Positions 52,394 to 60,357 of a stretch of DNA of 64,000 nucleotides are shown here, in pieces (positions within the stretch are counted from its first letter, which is position 1; the number at the start of each line of letters is the position of its first letter). The DNA comes from an uncultured Acidimicrobiales bacterium (lineage in GTDB: Bacteria > Actinomycetota > Acidimicrobiia > Acidimicrobiales > Aldehydirespiratoraceae). A model generated the notes under the pieces. That model was not told where the DNA came from, did not search any database, and saw only the letters and a list, made by a program, of their open reading frames with translations. A program made the position numbers and the translations under genes. The stretch lies in the NCBI GenBank assembly GCA_951812975.1, contig CATOTC010000001.1:1644001-1708000 (forward strand). The letters are read 5' to 3'.

Positions 52394-54125
52394 ACCTCTC
52401 GCTGAGCACGGCGGAAGCTTGCCAGGGGCGACCTCCTACCAGGTCCGTGTCCTTGGAGACCTCTCGATTCAGTGCTCGACCGGGGTGCAGGGTAGCGATC
52501 AACAACCCGTCCGTTGGTTCGGCCCGAATGGTTGTCGGAGTGTTGATCGTGCCGTCGTAGGCGCTCGATCGCTGAGGGTTCCACAGCGAATCAGCGGGTG
52601 GGTCGAGCAGCACCGCAGCACCCAGCGAACCTGCCGGACCGCATGCCGCGAGGCTCACTCGGTTCTCGGCTGCCCGCTCTACCAGAGCCAGATCGCACTC
52701 CCAGGCGCGTTCAGGCTGCCAACACACCGCAACGATGTGGGCGCCGGCAACAGCTGCCAAACGCACCGCTTCGGGATAGCGGTGATCGTCGGCGACCAGC
52801 ACCGCCAGATCACCGAACGGCGTCCGGTACAGGTCTACGGAATCGCCGAGCCTGGTGACCTGCGGGTAGCGATCACTGCGGTGGATCTGCCGTTGCTCGT
52901 GCACTAGGCCCTGCGCGGACCAGACCCGGCCCCTGTGCTGGGTGTGGCCGTGTTGGTCCTGGTCGCTGTGCTGGGTGTGGCCGTGTTGGTCCTGGTCGCT
53001 GTGCTGGGTGTGGCCGTGTTGGTCCTGGTCGCTGTGCTGGGTGTGGCCTCTGTGTTGGCCCTCACCGTGTTGATCTTCTCCCAGGGCCGTGGTCACCACC
53101 AGGACCCCCTCGGGGATAACGGGCGGTACCGGTGTCAGCTCCGGCAAGATCACCAGCGATGCCCCCGAATCGAAGGCCTCGTCGATGAGTTCTGGATTGG
53201 TTCGGGCCCCAGGCACGCAGGCAACCCGCACCTCGTTGGCCAACCCGGAGACCGGCTGAACCGTATCGGCTTGCGCCAGCGGGGCGTACACCTTCGGGCG
53301 GCGCCCTGAGAGTCGCCCAGGATCAACATCGGAAAGGTCGACGTCGGCGATGACCACGGCCTCACCGGTCAGGGGCGCGATGGCCAACACCGTGCCGTCA
53401 GGACCGACGATCTGGCTCTCCCCGGCGCCGTTGAGAGTCTCGGGCGGCACGCCGAGCGCCTCGCTGAAGGCGCCCACTCGGTCGGGGGGCAACAGCGGGC
53501 CGACCTTGTTGGCAGCCACCACAAACACTCCGTTCTCGGCGGCTCGCACCGGAATGTGCAGTGCGGCCTCGTCCCGGGCGAACGAGTTGAGGTTGTTCAT
53601 CAACAGTCGGGCGCCCCGCACCGCCAGTGTGCGCGGTATCTCGAAGGTCACGCCGTCCATGCAGGAATACAGGCCGACGGGGCCGAAGCGGGTGTCGGTC
53701 ACGGGGTTCGCCCCTACACCGGCGCTCAGGAAGGCCCGTTCGTTGCCCATGAGCATCTGCTTGTCGGCAGTGGCTGCCAGGTTGCCGTCGGGGTCGAACA
53801 ACACTCCGGTCACAGTCACCCGATCATCGGGCTGGGGCATCGTCACGGCCAATGCGGCGTAGACGCCGTGCTCAGCGACCCGCCGAGCAAAAGCCTGCAT
53901 CCAGGGACCGTCTGCTGTTACAGCAACCGAGCGGCAGTGGGCGACGTCGTCGTAGACCGAGATGTGGTTGCAGAACTCGGGCAGCACCACGACCTCAGCG
54001 CCCTCAGAAGCGGCCGCATCGAGCATCCGCAGGCAGGTGCCCAGGTTCTCGTCGAGGTCACAGCCCGTGGCGAACTGTACTGCCGCCACGCTCAAGCGGT
54101 CCGTCACCACAGGCGGTTCAGGCAT
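52377..54125 (-). CDS. Double nitrilase-superfamily protein with His-rich insert
   Basis: 582 residues, ATG at 54125. The N-terminal carbon-nitrogen hydrolase domain (~8-280) has a full triad: Glu in VVVLPEFCNH, Lys in ATADKQMLMGNE, Cys in GLYSCMDGVTFEIPR. A second domain (~295-575) repeats the fold (SLVILPELTP; GDLAVLVADDHRYPEAV; GAHIVAVCWQ), but the Cys position is Asp and the Lys position is not conserved, so it is a degenerate copy. Inside it sits an 11-residue repeat, HSDQDQHGHTQ, three and a half times. The active half likely hydrolyses an amide in the island's lower pathway; the inert half may be structural or regulatory. Confidence 0.85.
   Translation of the reverse strand: MPEPPVVTDRLSVAAVQFATGCDLDENLGTCLRMLDAAASEGAEVVVLPEFCNHISVYDDVAHCRSVAVTADGPWMQAFARRVAEHGVYAALAVTMPQPDDRVTVTGVLFDPDGNLAATADKQMLMGNERAFLSAGVGANPVTDTRFGPVGLYSCMDGVTFEIPRTLAVRGARLLMNNLNSFARDEAALHIPVRAAENGVFVVAANKVGPLLPPDRVGAFSEALGVPPETLNGAGESQIVGPDGTVLAIAPLTGEAVVIADVDLSDVDPGRLSGRRPKVYAPLAQADTVQPVSGLANEVRVACVPGARTNPELIDEAFDSGASLVILPELTPVPPVIPEGVLVVTTALGEDQHGEGQHRGHTQHSDQDQHGHTQHSDQDQHGHTQHSDQDQHGHTQHRGRVWSAQGLVHEQRQIHRSDRYPQVTRLGDSVDLYRTPFGDLAVLVADDHRYPEAVRLAAVAGAHIVAVCWQPERAWECDLALVERAAENRVSLAACGPAGSLGAAVLLDPPADSLWNPQRSSAYDGTINTPTTIRAEPTDGLLIATLHPGRALNREVSKDTDLVGGRPWQASAVLSERFSAAS
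52935..53048. repeat. 33-bp tandem repeat (3.5 copies) coding a His-rich insert
   Basis: Three exact copies (52935-52967, 52968-53000, 53001-53033) and a partial fourth. In frame in the nitrilase-like gene, coding HSDQDQHGHTQ per unit. Exact identity suggests a recent and length-variable expansion; the His/Asp content could bind metal. Confidence 0.85.
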
Positions 54126-54218
54126 CGGCGCGGGTCTCGGGGTTTCGTTGTCAGGGCACGGGTGGCCTCGACCAGATTCACCACCGTCACCTGAAGGGGT
54201 TCAGGCACCGGAGGTGGT

Positions 54219-55001
54219 TCAGTTGACAGGGCGGGCTCCGAGCTTTGTGGACAGCGCGCGGGTTACCTCCACCACCGCAGCGGCGGAGCTCGCGATCTCG
54301 TCGCGGAAACGCTCGATCGGCCCGCTGACGCTGATCACCGCGACAGGCGCCTGGTTGTGGTCGAGTATCGGTGCGGCAACCGAGCCCGCGTCGTGCTGAC
54401 GCTCACCGAGCGAGACTGCAAAGCCCTGCTGGCGCACACGTCCCAGTTCGGCGCGCAGCTCGTCGACAGTGACGATGGTGGCCTCAGTCATGGCGTCGAG
54501 TGAGTTCTCGGCCAGATAGAGGTCAATCTCGCCTTCGCTGAGCCAAGCCAGGAACGCTTTGGACGAAGCACCGGCATGCAGCGGGAACGACCCGCCGATC
54601 GGCACGGTCATCTTCACCTCACGCGGAGGAGTGATCTGGGCAACGTAGACGCGCCGGTTGCCGTGGCGCACCGACAGAGTCGCCGTCTCCTCGGTGGCGG
54701 CGCTGAGTCTGCGCATCTCGTCGAGGGCCAGGGTCCGAATGTCGAGCTGATCCCGGTAGGCGGTGGCCAACTCGAGCACCGCGGGCCCGAGTGCGTAGCG
54801 CCGGGTCTCCGGGTCGGTGGTCAGAAGGTCGCGTTCACGCAGCGAGGTGAGAATCCGATGCACCACCGCCTTGGACACGCCGAGCTCCTTGGAGATCTCG
54901 GTGACACCGAGGCTTCTCTGTGATCTGGCGAACAGGAACAGCACGTCAGCGGCCCGCTCGATAGCGGCAACGCTGCGGCTGGTGCCCGTGACTGAGTCCA
55001 T
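54219..55001 (-). CDS. IclR-family transcription regulator
   Basis: 260 residues from ATG 55001 (MDSVTGTSRS). N-terminal winged helix: AIERAADVLFLFARSQRSLG, then VTEISKELGVSKAVVHRILTSL (recognition helix ~38-50). C-terminal effector domain with RRYALGPAVLELA, PIGGSFPLHAGASSKAFLA and GERQHDAGSVAAPILD, including the usual ligand-pocket residues. Operator 3 lies 10 bp upstream, consistent with autoregulation. IclR proteins normally respond to a pathway intermediate. As the only regulator gene in the island it is the natural candidate for the six-site regulon; that link is inferred. Confidence 0.9.
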   Translation of the reverse strand: MDSVTGTSRSVAAIERAADVLFLFARSQRSLGVTEISKELGVSKAVVHRILTSLRERDLLTTDPETRRYALGPAVLELATAYRDQLDIRTLALDEMRRLSAATEETATLSVRHGNRRVYVAQITPPREVKMTVPIGGSFPLHAGASSKAFLAWLSEGEIDLYLAENSLDAMTEATIVTVDELRAELGRVRQQGFAVSLGERQHDAGSVAAPILDHNQAPVAVISVSGPIERFRDEIASSAAAVVEVTRALSTKLGARPVN

Positions 55002-55010
55002 TGATTCTGC

Positions 55011-55038
55011 TGTTCCGCTCAGAGGAATGAGGTTAGCG
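55011..55038 (+). promoter_or_regulatory. Regulon operator 3 (IclR promoter)
   Basis: TGTTCC-N7-GGAATG-AG-GTTAGCG, 10 bp from the IclR start. Weaker in the third half-site but sharing a 15-bp core with operator 5. Confidence 0.6.
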
Positions 55039-55113
55039 GATGTTCGCTGGTGAGGCCCATGCGCGCTGGGAACGGTTGCCAACATACATATCTTTGCGGA
55101 ACACTAGGGCCGA

Positions 55114-55141
55114 TGTTCCCCTGGGAGAAACAACGTTCCGC
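55114..55141 (+). promoter_or_regulatory. Regulon operator 4 (CoA-transferase promoter)
   Basis: TGTTCC-N7-GAAACA-AC-GTTCCGC, ending at the base before the ATG of the CoA-transferase. A further GCGGAACA half-site lies at 55096-55103. The promoter region here is only 140 bp and holds two full sites. Confidence 0.65.
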
Positions 55142-56332
55142 ATGAGTGGGCCTCTATCCGACCTGCGTGTCCTCGATGCCTCCACCGTGATCGCAGGGCC
55201 GATGATAGGCCAGATCATGGCCGACTTCGGCGCGGACGTTATCAAGATCGAGCATCCGCAGACAGGCGACAGCATGCGAGGACACGGCACGCAGAAGGAC
55301 GGTCACGGCCTCTGGTGGAAGCTCGTGGCGCGCAACAAGCGCTGCGTGGGGCTGAACCTGAACCACCCCGACGGCGCCGAAGTGTTCCTGAACCTCGTAG
55401 CCGACTCTGATGTGGTCATCGAGAACTTCCGGCCCGGCACCCTGGAGCGCTGGGGCCTGGGCCCCGAAGTACTGTCGGAGCGCAACCCCGGGCTGATTCT
55501 CTGCCGAGTCACCGGGTTCGGACAGACCGGCCCCTATGCCGCCCGCCCGGCGTTCGGGACCTTGATCGAAGCCATGAGCGGATTCGCTCACATGACCGGC
55601 GAATCCGACCGGCCCCCCACGCTGCCCCCCTTCGGACTCGCCGACAGCTTCGCGGGCGTCAGCGGAGTCGCCGCGGTGATGATGGCGCTGCACCATCGCC
55701 ACGCCACCGGGGAAGGACAGACGGTCGACCTGTCAATCCTCGAACCGCTCGTCGCCGCGCTCGGACCCCACATCATCACCTGGGACCAGACCGGCCGGGT
55801 CTCCCAGCGCAGCGGCAACCGCTCGCTGAACAACGCGCCCCGCAACACCTACCTCACCGCCGACGGCCGCTGGGTGGCAGTGTCGAGCAGTACCGACGCA
55901 GTCGCACGGCGAACAATCGAACTGGTGGGCCGGGGCGATCTGGCATGTGAAGGCTGGTTCGCCACCGGTGCCGGCCGGGCAGCCCACACCGACGAGATCG
56001 ACGATGCCATGGCCGCATGGATCGGTCAACGCAAGCTCGACGAAGTCGTTGAAGCGTTCGCGGGGGCCGATGTGGCACTCGCTCCGGTGTACGACGTGGA
56101 GCAGTACGTCGCTGATCCGCAGGTGCAGGCGCGCCGGGCGGTGGTCTCGGTGGAAGACCCCGACCTGGGTCCGCTGCAGATGCAGAACGTCCTTTTCAGC
56201 CTGTCCGCCACACCCGGCGAGATCCGGCATCCAGGACGGACCCTGGGCGCGGACACCGATGAGGTGCTCGCCGATGCGGGGGTCAGCGCCGAGCAGATCG
56301 CGGATCTGCGGGAGCGGGGAGTGATCGCATGA
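55142..56332 (+). CDS. CaiB/BaiF family III CoA-transferase 1
   Basis: 396 residues from ATG 55142 (MSGPLSDLRVLDAS); the track start at 55040 adds 34 residues across the operator and is not family-like. Motifs: VIAGPMIGQIMADFGADVIKIEHP, VIENFRPGTLERWGL, VTGFGQTGPYA and catalytic Asp in PFGLADSFAG (~165). It moves CoA between a donor thioester and a carboxylic acid through a mixed-anhydride Asp intermediate. In related itaconate/citramalate routes such an enzyme activates citramalate or mesaconate. First gene of a four-gene operon. Confidence 0.9.
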   Translation: MSGPLSDLRVLDASTVIAGPMIGQIMADFGADVIKIEHPQTGDSMRGHGTQKDGHGLWWKLVARNKRCVGLNLNHPDGAEVFLNLVADSDVVIENFRPGTLERWGLGPEVLSERNPGLILCRVTGFGQTGPYAARPAFGTLIEAMSGFAHMTGESDRPPTLPPFGLADSFAGVSGVAAVMMALHHRHATGEGQTVDLSILEPLVAALGPHIITWDQTGRVSQRSGNRSLNNAPRNTYLTADGRWVAVSSSTDAVARRTIELVGRGDLACEGWFATGAGRAAHTDEIDDAMAAWIGQRKLDEVVEAFAGADVALAPVYDVEQYVADPQVQARRAVVSVEDPDLGPLQMQNVLFSLSATPGEIRHPGRTLGADTDEVLADAGVSAEQIADLRERGVIA

Positions 56333-57153
56333 GCAACAGTCATCTGGATCTGGTTCCCGGCCTGTTGGACCTTCTCACCGAAGCGACCGTGTACGATCTG
56401 GGTCGCCCGATGCACAACGGCATGGCACAGTCACCGAACCACCCGGAGTTCCGCCACTGCCTGGACCGGCGCCACGGCGAACGAGTGCGAGCCGACGGGG
56501 GTTCGGCTGCCGCCGACCTGCTGACGACCGGATGCCACGTCGGGACGCATGTGGACGCGTTGGCCCATGTCAGCCACCAGGGCCTGCTGCACGGCGGCGT
56601 AGACGCGCAAGCAGCCCAGGCGGATGGGAACTTCGAGGTGCTGGGGATCCAGGACCTGCCACCCTTCGTGGGTCGTGGCGTGATGCTGGACATCGCCGGG
56701 CTGCTCGAGGAGGAGGTCTGCGACGGAGGCCAGGAGATCAGCGTGGCCGAACTCAAAGCCGCTGCGACGCGTCAAGGCACCCCTCTGCGCCCGGGCGACG
56801 CCGTGCTGATACGCAGCGGTTGGGGCGCGTACTTCGACGACCCCGACCGCTACAGCGGCGCCGACACCGGAGTGCCAGGAGTCGGCGAGAGCGGCGCGCA
56901 ATGGTTGGCTGAGCAGCGAGCAGCCCTCGTCGGGGCCGACACGCTGGCCTTCGAGTGCATCCCCACGGGCCGCGGCCACGCCCTGCTCCCGGCCCACCGG
57001 GTCCTGCTGGTGGAAAAGGGCATCAACATAATCGAGGCCCTCGACCTGGACGGCCTGGCCGCTGCAGGCGTCTACGAGTTCGTGTTCGTGCTGTCCCATC
57101 TGAACATCCACGGCGCCACCGGAGCCCCGGTCCGCCCTCTGGCCGTCGCATGA
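56329..57153 (+). CDS. Cyclase-family metal hydrolase (kynurenine-formamidase-like)
   Basis: 274 residues, ATGA overlap. The motif TTGCHVGTHVDALAHVSHQG (~64-83) is the HxGTHxD metal-binding signature of PF04199. YDLGRPMHNGMAQSPNHPEF near the start and VGADTLAFECIPTGRGHALLPAHRVLL near the end complete the family. These enzymes hydrolyse amide or lactone bonds. It could open a lactam or imide-derived amide in the lower pathway. Confidence 0.85.
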   Translation: MSNSHLDLVPGLLDLLTEATVYDLGRPMHNGMAQSPNHPEFRHCLDRRHGERVRADGGSAAADLLTTGCHVGTHVDALAHVSHQGLLHGGVDAQAAQADGNFEVLGIQDLPPFVGRGVMLDIAGLLEEEVCDGGQEISVAELKAAATRQGTPLRPGDAVLIRSGWGAYFDDPDRYSGADTGVPGVGESGAQWLAEQRAALVGADTLAFECIPTGRGHALLPAHRVLLVEKGINIIEALDLDGLAAAGVYEFVFVLSHLNIHGATGAPVRPLAVA

Positions 57154-57182
57154 GGTCCGTCGCATGAGGTCCGTCGCATGAG
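57145..57182 (+). repeat. 14-bp tandem repeat at gene junction
   Basis: GTCGCATGAGGTCC occurs twice and then partially (GTCGCATGAG), giving three ATGA units between the cyclase stop and the MmgE/PrpD start. Repeat slippage here would change the spacing or coupling of the two genes. Confidence 0.6.
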
Positions 57183-58599
57183 CCCGGTCGTTACGCAACT
57201 GGCGGAACTGGCTTGCGCCCCGGTGCCCGAAACCGTCCGAGCCGGCATCTGTTCGCGCATCATCGACATCGTGGGTATCGCCGTGCGGGCCTCGACGCTG
57301 GAGACCTCCCAAGCTGTCATCGGGTTCGCCGTCGATCAGGACTCCGCTGCCCAGGCCACCGCGATCGGTGCTCCACGGCCCGTCTCAGCAGCCGAAGCCG
57401 CCTTCGTCAACGGGGTACTGGCCCACTCACTGGACTACGACGACACGCATCTGCCGTCGATCCTGCACCCCAGCGCACCGGTGGTGCCCGCAGCGCTGGC
57501 GGTGGCTGAGTGGCAGTCGGCATCAGGCGCATCCCTGCTCGATGCCGTAGCGGTTGGCCTGGAGACAACCGTGCGCCTCGGCATGGGCGGATACGACCCC
57601 CAGGCCCGCCAGTCGGTGTACTTCGAAAGAGGTCAACACGCCACCTCCATTTGCGGCGCGGTGGGCTCGGCCGCCGCCGCCGGCCGTCTGCTGGATCTGG
57701 GCCGCGACGGGATCGCCCACGCCATGGGGATCGCCTGCAGCATGGCCAGCGGGATCATCGAAGCGAACCGGGCCGGCGGGACGGTGAAACGGCTCCACTG
57801 CGGCTGGGCCGCCCGGGCCGGGGTCACCGCGGCTCAGCTCGCGGCGCGCGGCATTACCGGACCTCCGACCGCTATCGAAGGCCGGTTCGGGCTGTTCCAG
57901 GCGTTCTTGGGCGACCAGTCCAACCTCGACTCGGTCACCGCCCATCTGTCAGACCGCTGGCATTGCGATGACATCTTCTACAAGCCGTATCCGGCGAACC
58001 ACTTCACCCACACCGGAATCGATGCCGCCATGGCCCTGCGCCGCCGAGGAGTGTGTGCTTCAGACCTCGCAAGCGCCACGCTGGAAGTGGCACCGCCGAC
58101 CGTGCGCACGATCGGCGAGCCGATTGAGGCCAAACGGATGCCCGAATCCGGATATCACGCCCAGTTCAGCGGCCCGTACACGGTGGTCGCCGGTCTGCTC
58201 GGTGGTGGAGGCCTCGGGGTCGGTTTGGCTGATTTCTCCGACGCACAAGCCTGCGACTCCCGTCGGCGGGAGTTGATGGCCCGGGTCGAGGTGGTGGGCG
58301 ATCCTCAGCTGATGCAGATATATCCGTGTCAGCTTCCGGCTCGTTTGCGGGTTACGACCACGGACGGTCAGACGCTGGTGGAGGAAGTCCTCACCAACCG
58401 CGGTGGACCGGACCGGCCACTGTCAGCGTCGGAGCTGGCAGCCAAGTACACCGACAACACCGCCGGTCTGTTGCCGAACGAAGTCGCCGCCAGACTACAC
58501 GAGACCCTGTCTGGGTTGGCCAGATGCGCCTCCACGGCCGGACTGCTGGTGCCGTTGCAAGCAATCACCACCCAAACACCAGCCGAGGGCTGCCCATGA
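57178..58599 (+). CDS. MmgE/PrpD-family dehydratase/hydratase
   Basis: 473 residues from the third ATG of the junction repeat. N-terminal helical domain with NGVLAHSLDYDDTHLPSILHPSAPVVPAAL (the H..D.DD family motif, ~78-107), then HATSICGAVGSAAAAGRLL, GGTVKRLHCGWAARAGVTAA and PYPANHFTHTGIDAA. This is the 2-methylcitrate dehydratase/cis-aconitate decarboxylase/iminodisuccinate epimerase superfamily. A hydration of a substituted maleate to a malate, or the reverse, fits the context. Confidence 0.87.
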   Translation: MSPVVTQLAELACAPVPETVRAGICSRIIDIVGIAVRASTLETSQAVIGFAVDQDSAAQATAIGAPRPVSAAEAAFVNGVLAHSLDYDDTHLPSILHPSAPVVPAALAVAEWQSASGASLLDAVAVGLETTVRLGMGGYDPQARQSVYFERGQHATSICGAVGSAAAAGRLLDLGRDGIAHAMGIACSMASGIIEANRAGGTVKRLHCGWAARAGVTAAQLAARGITGPPTAIEGRFGLFQAFLGDQSNLDSVTAHLSDRWHCDDIFYKPYPANHFTHTGIDAAMALRRRGVCASDLASATLEVAPPTVRTIGEPIEAKRMPESGYHAQFSGPYTVVAGLLGGGGLGVGLADFSDAQACDSRRRELMARVEVVGDPQLMQIYPCQLPARLRVTTTDGQTLVEEVLTNRGGPDRPLSASELAAKYTDNTAGLLPNEVAARLHETLSGLARCASTAGLLVPLQAITTQTPAEGCP

Positions 58600-58739
58600 C
58601 CGAACTGGCAATCACCGGTCCCACCGTGCTCCGTCAGGACACAGGCGAGGCCGGCCTCGTCGATACTGGCTCGACCGCCGAACTTTCGGCACGGTTCGCC
58701 CGTCTGAAAAGAACTCACCTGCCAGAGGTACGCTCATGA
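58596..58739 (+). pseudogene. Truncated duplicate of the hydantoinase N-terminus
   Basis: A 47-codon ORF starting with an ATGA overlap reads MTELAITGPTVLRQDTGEAG, clearly a copy of the next gene's MTELIITGATVVRPDAGVAD, then diverges. The two starts are 140 bp apart and both couple by ATGA to the preceding frame. A tandem partial duplication; whether it is translated is unknown. Confidence 0.7.
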
Positions 58740-60199
58740 CCGAACTGATAATCACCGGTGCCACCGTGGTCCGCCCAGACGCAGGCGTAGCCGACCAGAC
58801 AGACATCGCGATCAGCGACGGGAAGGTCAGCGATCTGGGCATGGGGCTCGCAGTTGCCGCGCCCCGGACGACAAGTGTTTTCGACGCTACGGGACTCATC
58901 GCCTTTCCCGGGTCGGTTGACGCCCACACGCACATGGGCATCTACAACCCGTTGCCCGTCGATTCCGAGAGCGAGAGCCGGGCCGCTGCCCAGGGCGGCA
59001 CAACAACCGTGCTCAACTACATGAGGACCGGTCAGTACTACTTGAACCGGGGCGGCCCCTACGCCGAGTTCTTCCCAGAGGTGCTGCAACAGATCCAAGG
59101 CAACAGCCATGTGGACTACGCCTTCCACCTCGCTCCGATGCAGGCGAGCCACATCGACGAGATCCCAATGCTGGCGACCGATTTCGGGGTGACCTCATTC
59201 AAGATCTTCATGTTCTACGGCGGTCACGGCCTGCATGGTGCCAGCGACGACCAGTCCGAGTTCTTGATGACGCCGCCCGGCGAACGCTACGACTACGCCC
59301 ATTTCGAGTTCATCATGCGTGGCATCGCCGAGGCCCGCCGGAACCACCCGGAACTCGCCGATTCGCTGTCGCTGTCGCTGCACTGCGAAACGGCGGAGAT
59401 CATGACTGCCTACACCAGGATGGTCGAGGAGGCGGGGGAACTCACCGGGCTGGCCGCGTACTCGGCTTCGCGCCCTCCGCATTCTGAGGGTCTGGCCGTG
59501 ACCATCGCCTCGTACCTGGCACATGAGACCGAGGTGGTCAACATCAACCTGCTGCACCTTTCTTCGGCCAAGGCCGTGGACGCGGCCCTGCGCATGCAGC
59601 GGTGCTTCGAGAATGTGGACTTCCGCCGCGAGGTCACGATCGGGCATCTGCTGGTGGACATCGAGACCTCCGGCGACCCGTGGGGGAAGGTCAACCCGCC
59701 GATCCGTCCCCGTGCTGATGTGGAGGTGCTGTGGGACCATGTGCTCGCCGGCGAGTTGGACTGGGTTGTGAGCGACCATGCCTGCTGTCGCACCGAGGCC
59801 AAGGTGTCCGCCGAGCGTCCCGACGACATCTGGCTCGCCAAGAGTGGTTTCGGGGGCACCGAGTATCTGCTGAACGGGCTCTATTCCGAGGGGACCAAAC
59901 GGGGTTTGGATCTGGTCGACATGGCCCGAATGCTGGCATGGAACCCGGCCCAGCGGTTCGCGCTCGGCACCAAGGGAACCATCGGGATCGGTTTCGATGC
60001 TGACATTGCCCTGTTGGACCCGACAGTCAGCCATGTGGTGTCGGCCGACGAGTCGGAATCCAGCCAGGGTTACACACCTTTCGAGGGCCAGGAGCTCAAC
60101 GGCAGGGTGCGCCATGTCTGGTTGCGGGGCCGCCGCATCCTCGCGGACGGGGTGGTGGTTGGTGATCCGACGGGCGAATACCAGAAGAGGCCGACGTGA
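58736..60199 (+). CDS. Hydantoinase / dihydropyrimidinase-family cyclic amidohydrolase
   Basis: 487 residues from ATG 58736; the 598-aa track ORF includes unrelated upstream frame. Amidohydrolase metal centre: GSVDAHTHMGI (HxH, ~59-69), carboxylated Lys in TSFKIFMFYGG, LHCETAE, LHLSSAKA, and VSDHACC (Asp). This subfamily hydrolyses cyclic ureides and imides (hydantoin, dihydropyrimidine, maleimide, succinimide). In this operon I propose imide ring opening of substituted maleimides. Typical length for the family. Confidence 0.9.
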   Translation: MTELIITGATVVRPDAGVADQTDIAISDGKVSDLGMGLAVAAPRTTSVFDATGLIAFPGSVDAHTHMGIYNPLPVDSESESRAAAQGGTTTVLNYMRTGQYYLNRGGPYAEFFPEVLQQIQGNSHVDYAFHLAPMQASHIDEIPMLATDFGVTSFKIFMFYGGHGLHGASDDQSEFLMTPPGERYDYAHFEFIMRGIAEARRNHPELADSLSLSLHCETAEIMTAYTRMVEEAGELTGLAAYSASRPPHSEGLAVTIASYLAHETEVVNINLLHLSSAKAVDAALRMQRCFENVDFRREVTIGHLLVDIETSGDPWGKVNPPIRPRADVEVLWDHVLAGELDWVVSDHACCRTEAKVSAERPDDIWLAKSGFGGTEYLLNGLYSEGTKRGLDLVDMARMLAWNPAQRFALGTKGTIGIGFDADIALLDPTVSHVVSADESESSQGYTPFEGQELNGRVRHVWLRGRRILADGVVVGDPTGEYQKRPT

Positions 60200-60357
60200 T
60201 CTGCATCAACGGTGTGGACAGAACCGACCGGGTGGTTGGTTCGGACGGTGTGGTTGGTTCCGACGTCGCGGACGGCGCCGACGCCGCGGACGGCGCCGAC
60301 TGGGCAGGCCGTGCGGTCCGGCGCGCACAGTCGGTGGACTCAGCGCCGTTTATGGAC
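60200..60357. other. Low-complexity intergenic repeats
   Basis: About 160 bp with short direct repeats: GTGGTTGGTTC(C/G)GACG twice and GCGGACGGCGCCGAC twice. It separates the hydantoinase stop from the convergent HMG-CoA-lyase-like gene. The CGCGGACGGCGCC-type blocks could form a hairpin between the two convergent genes. Confidence 0.4.

Noticed and set aside
52935-53048. Tandem 33-bp repeat considered as a CRISPR array
   Set aside because: Units abut without spacers and are in frame inside the nitrilase-like protein.
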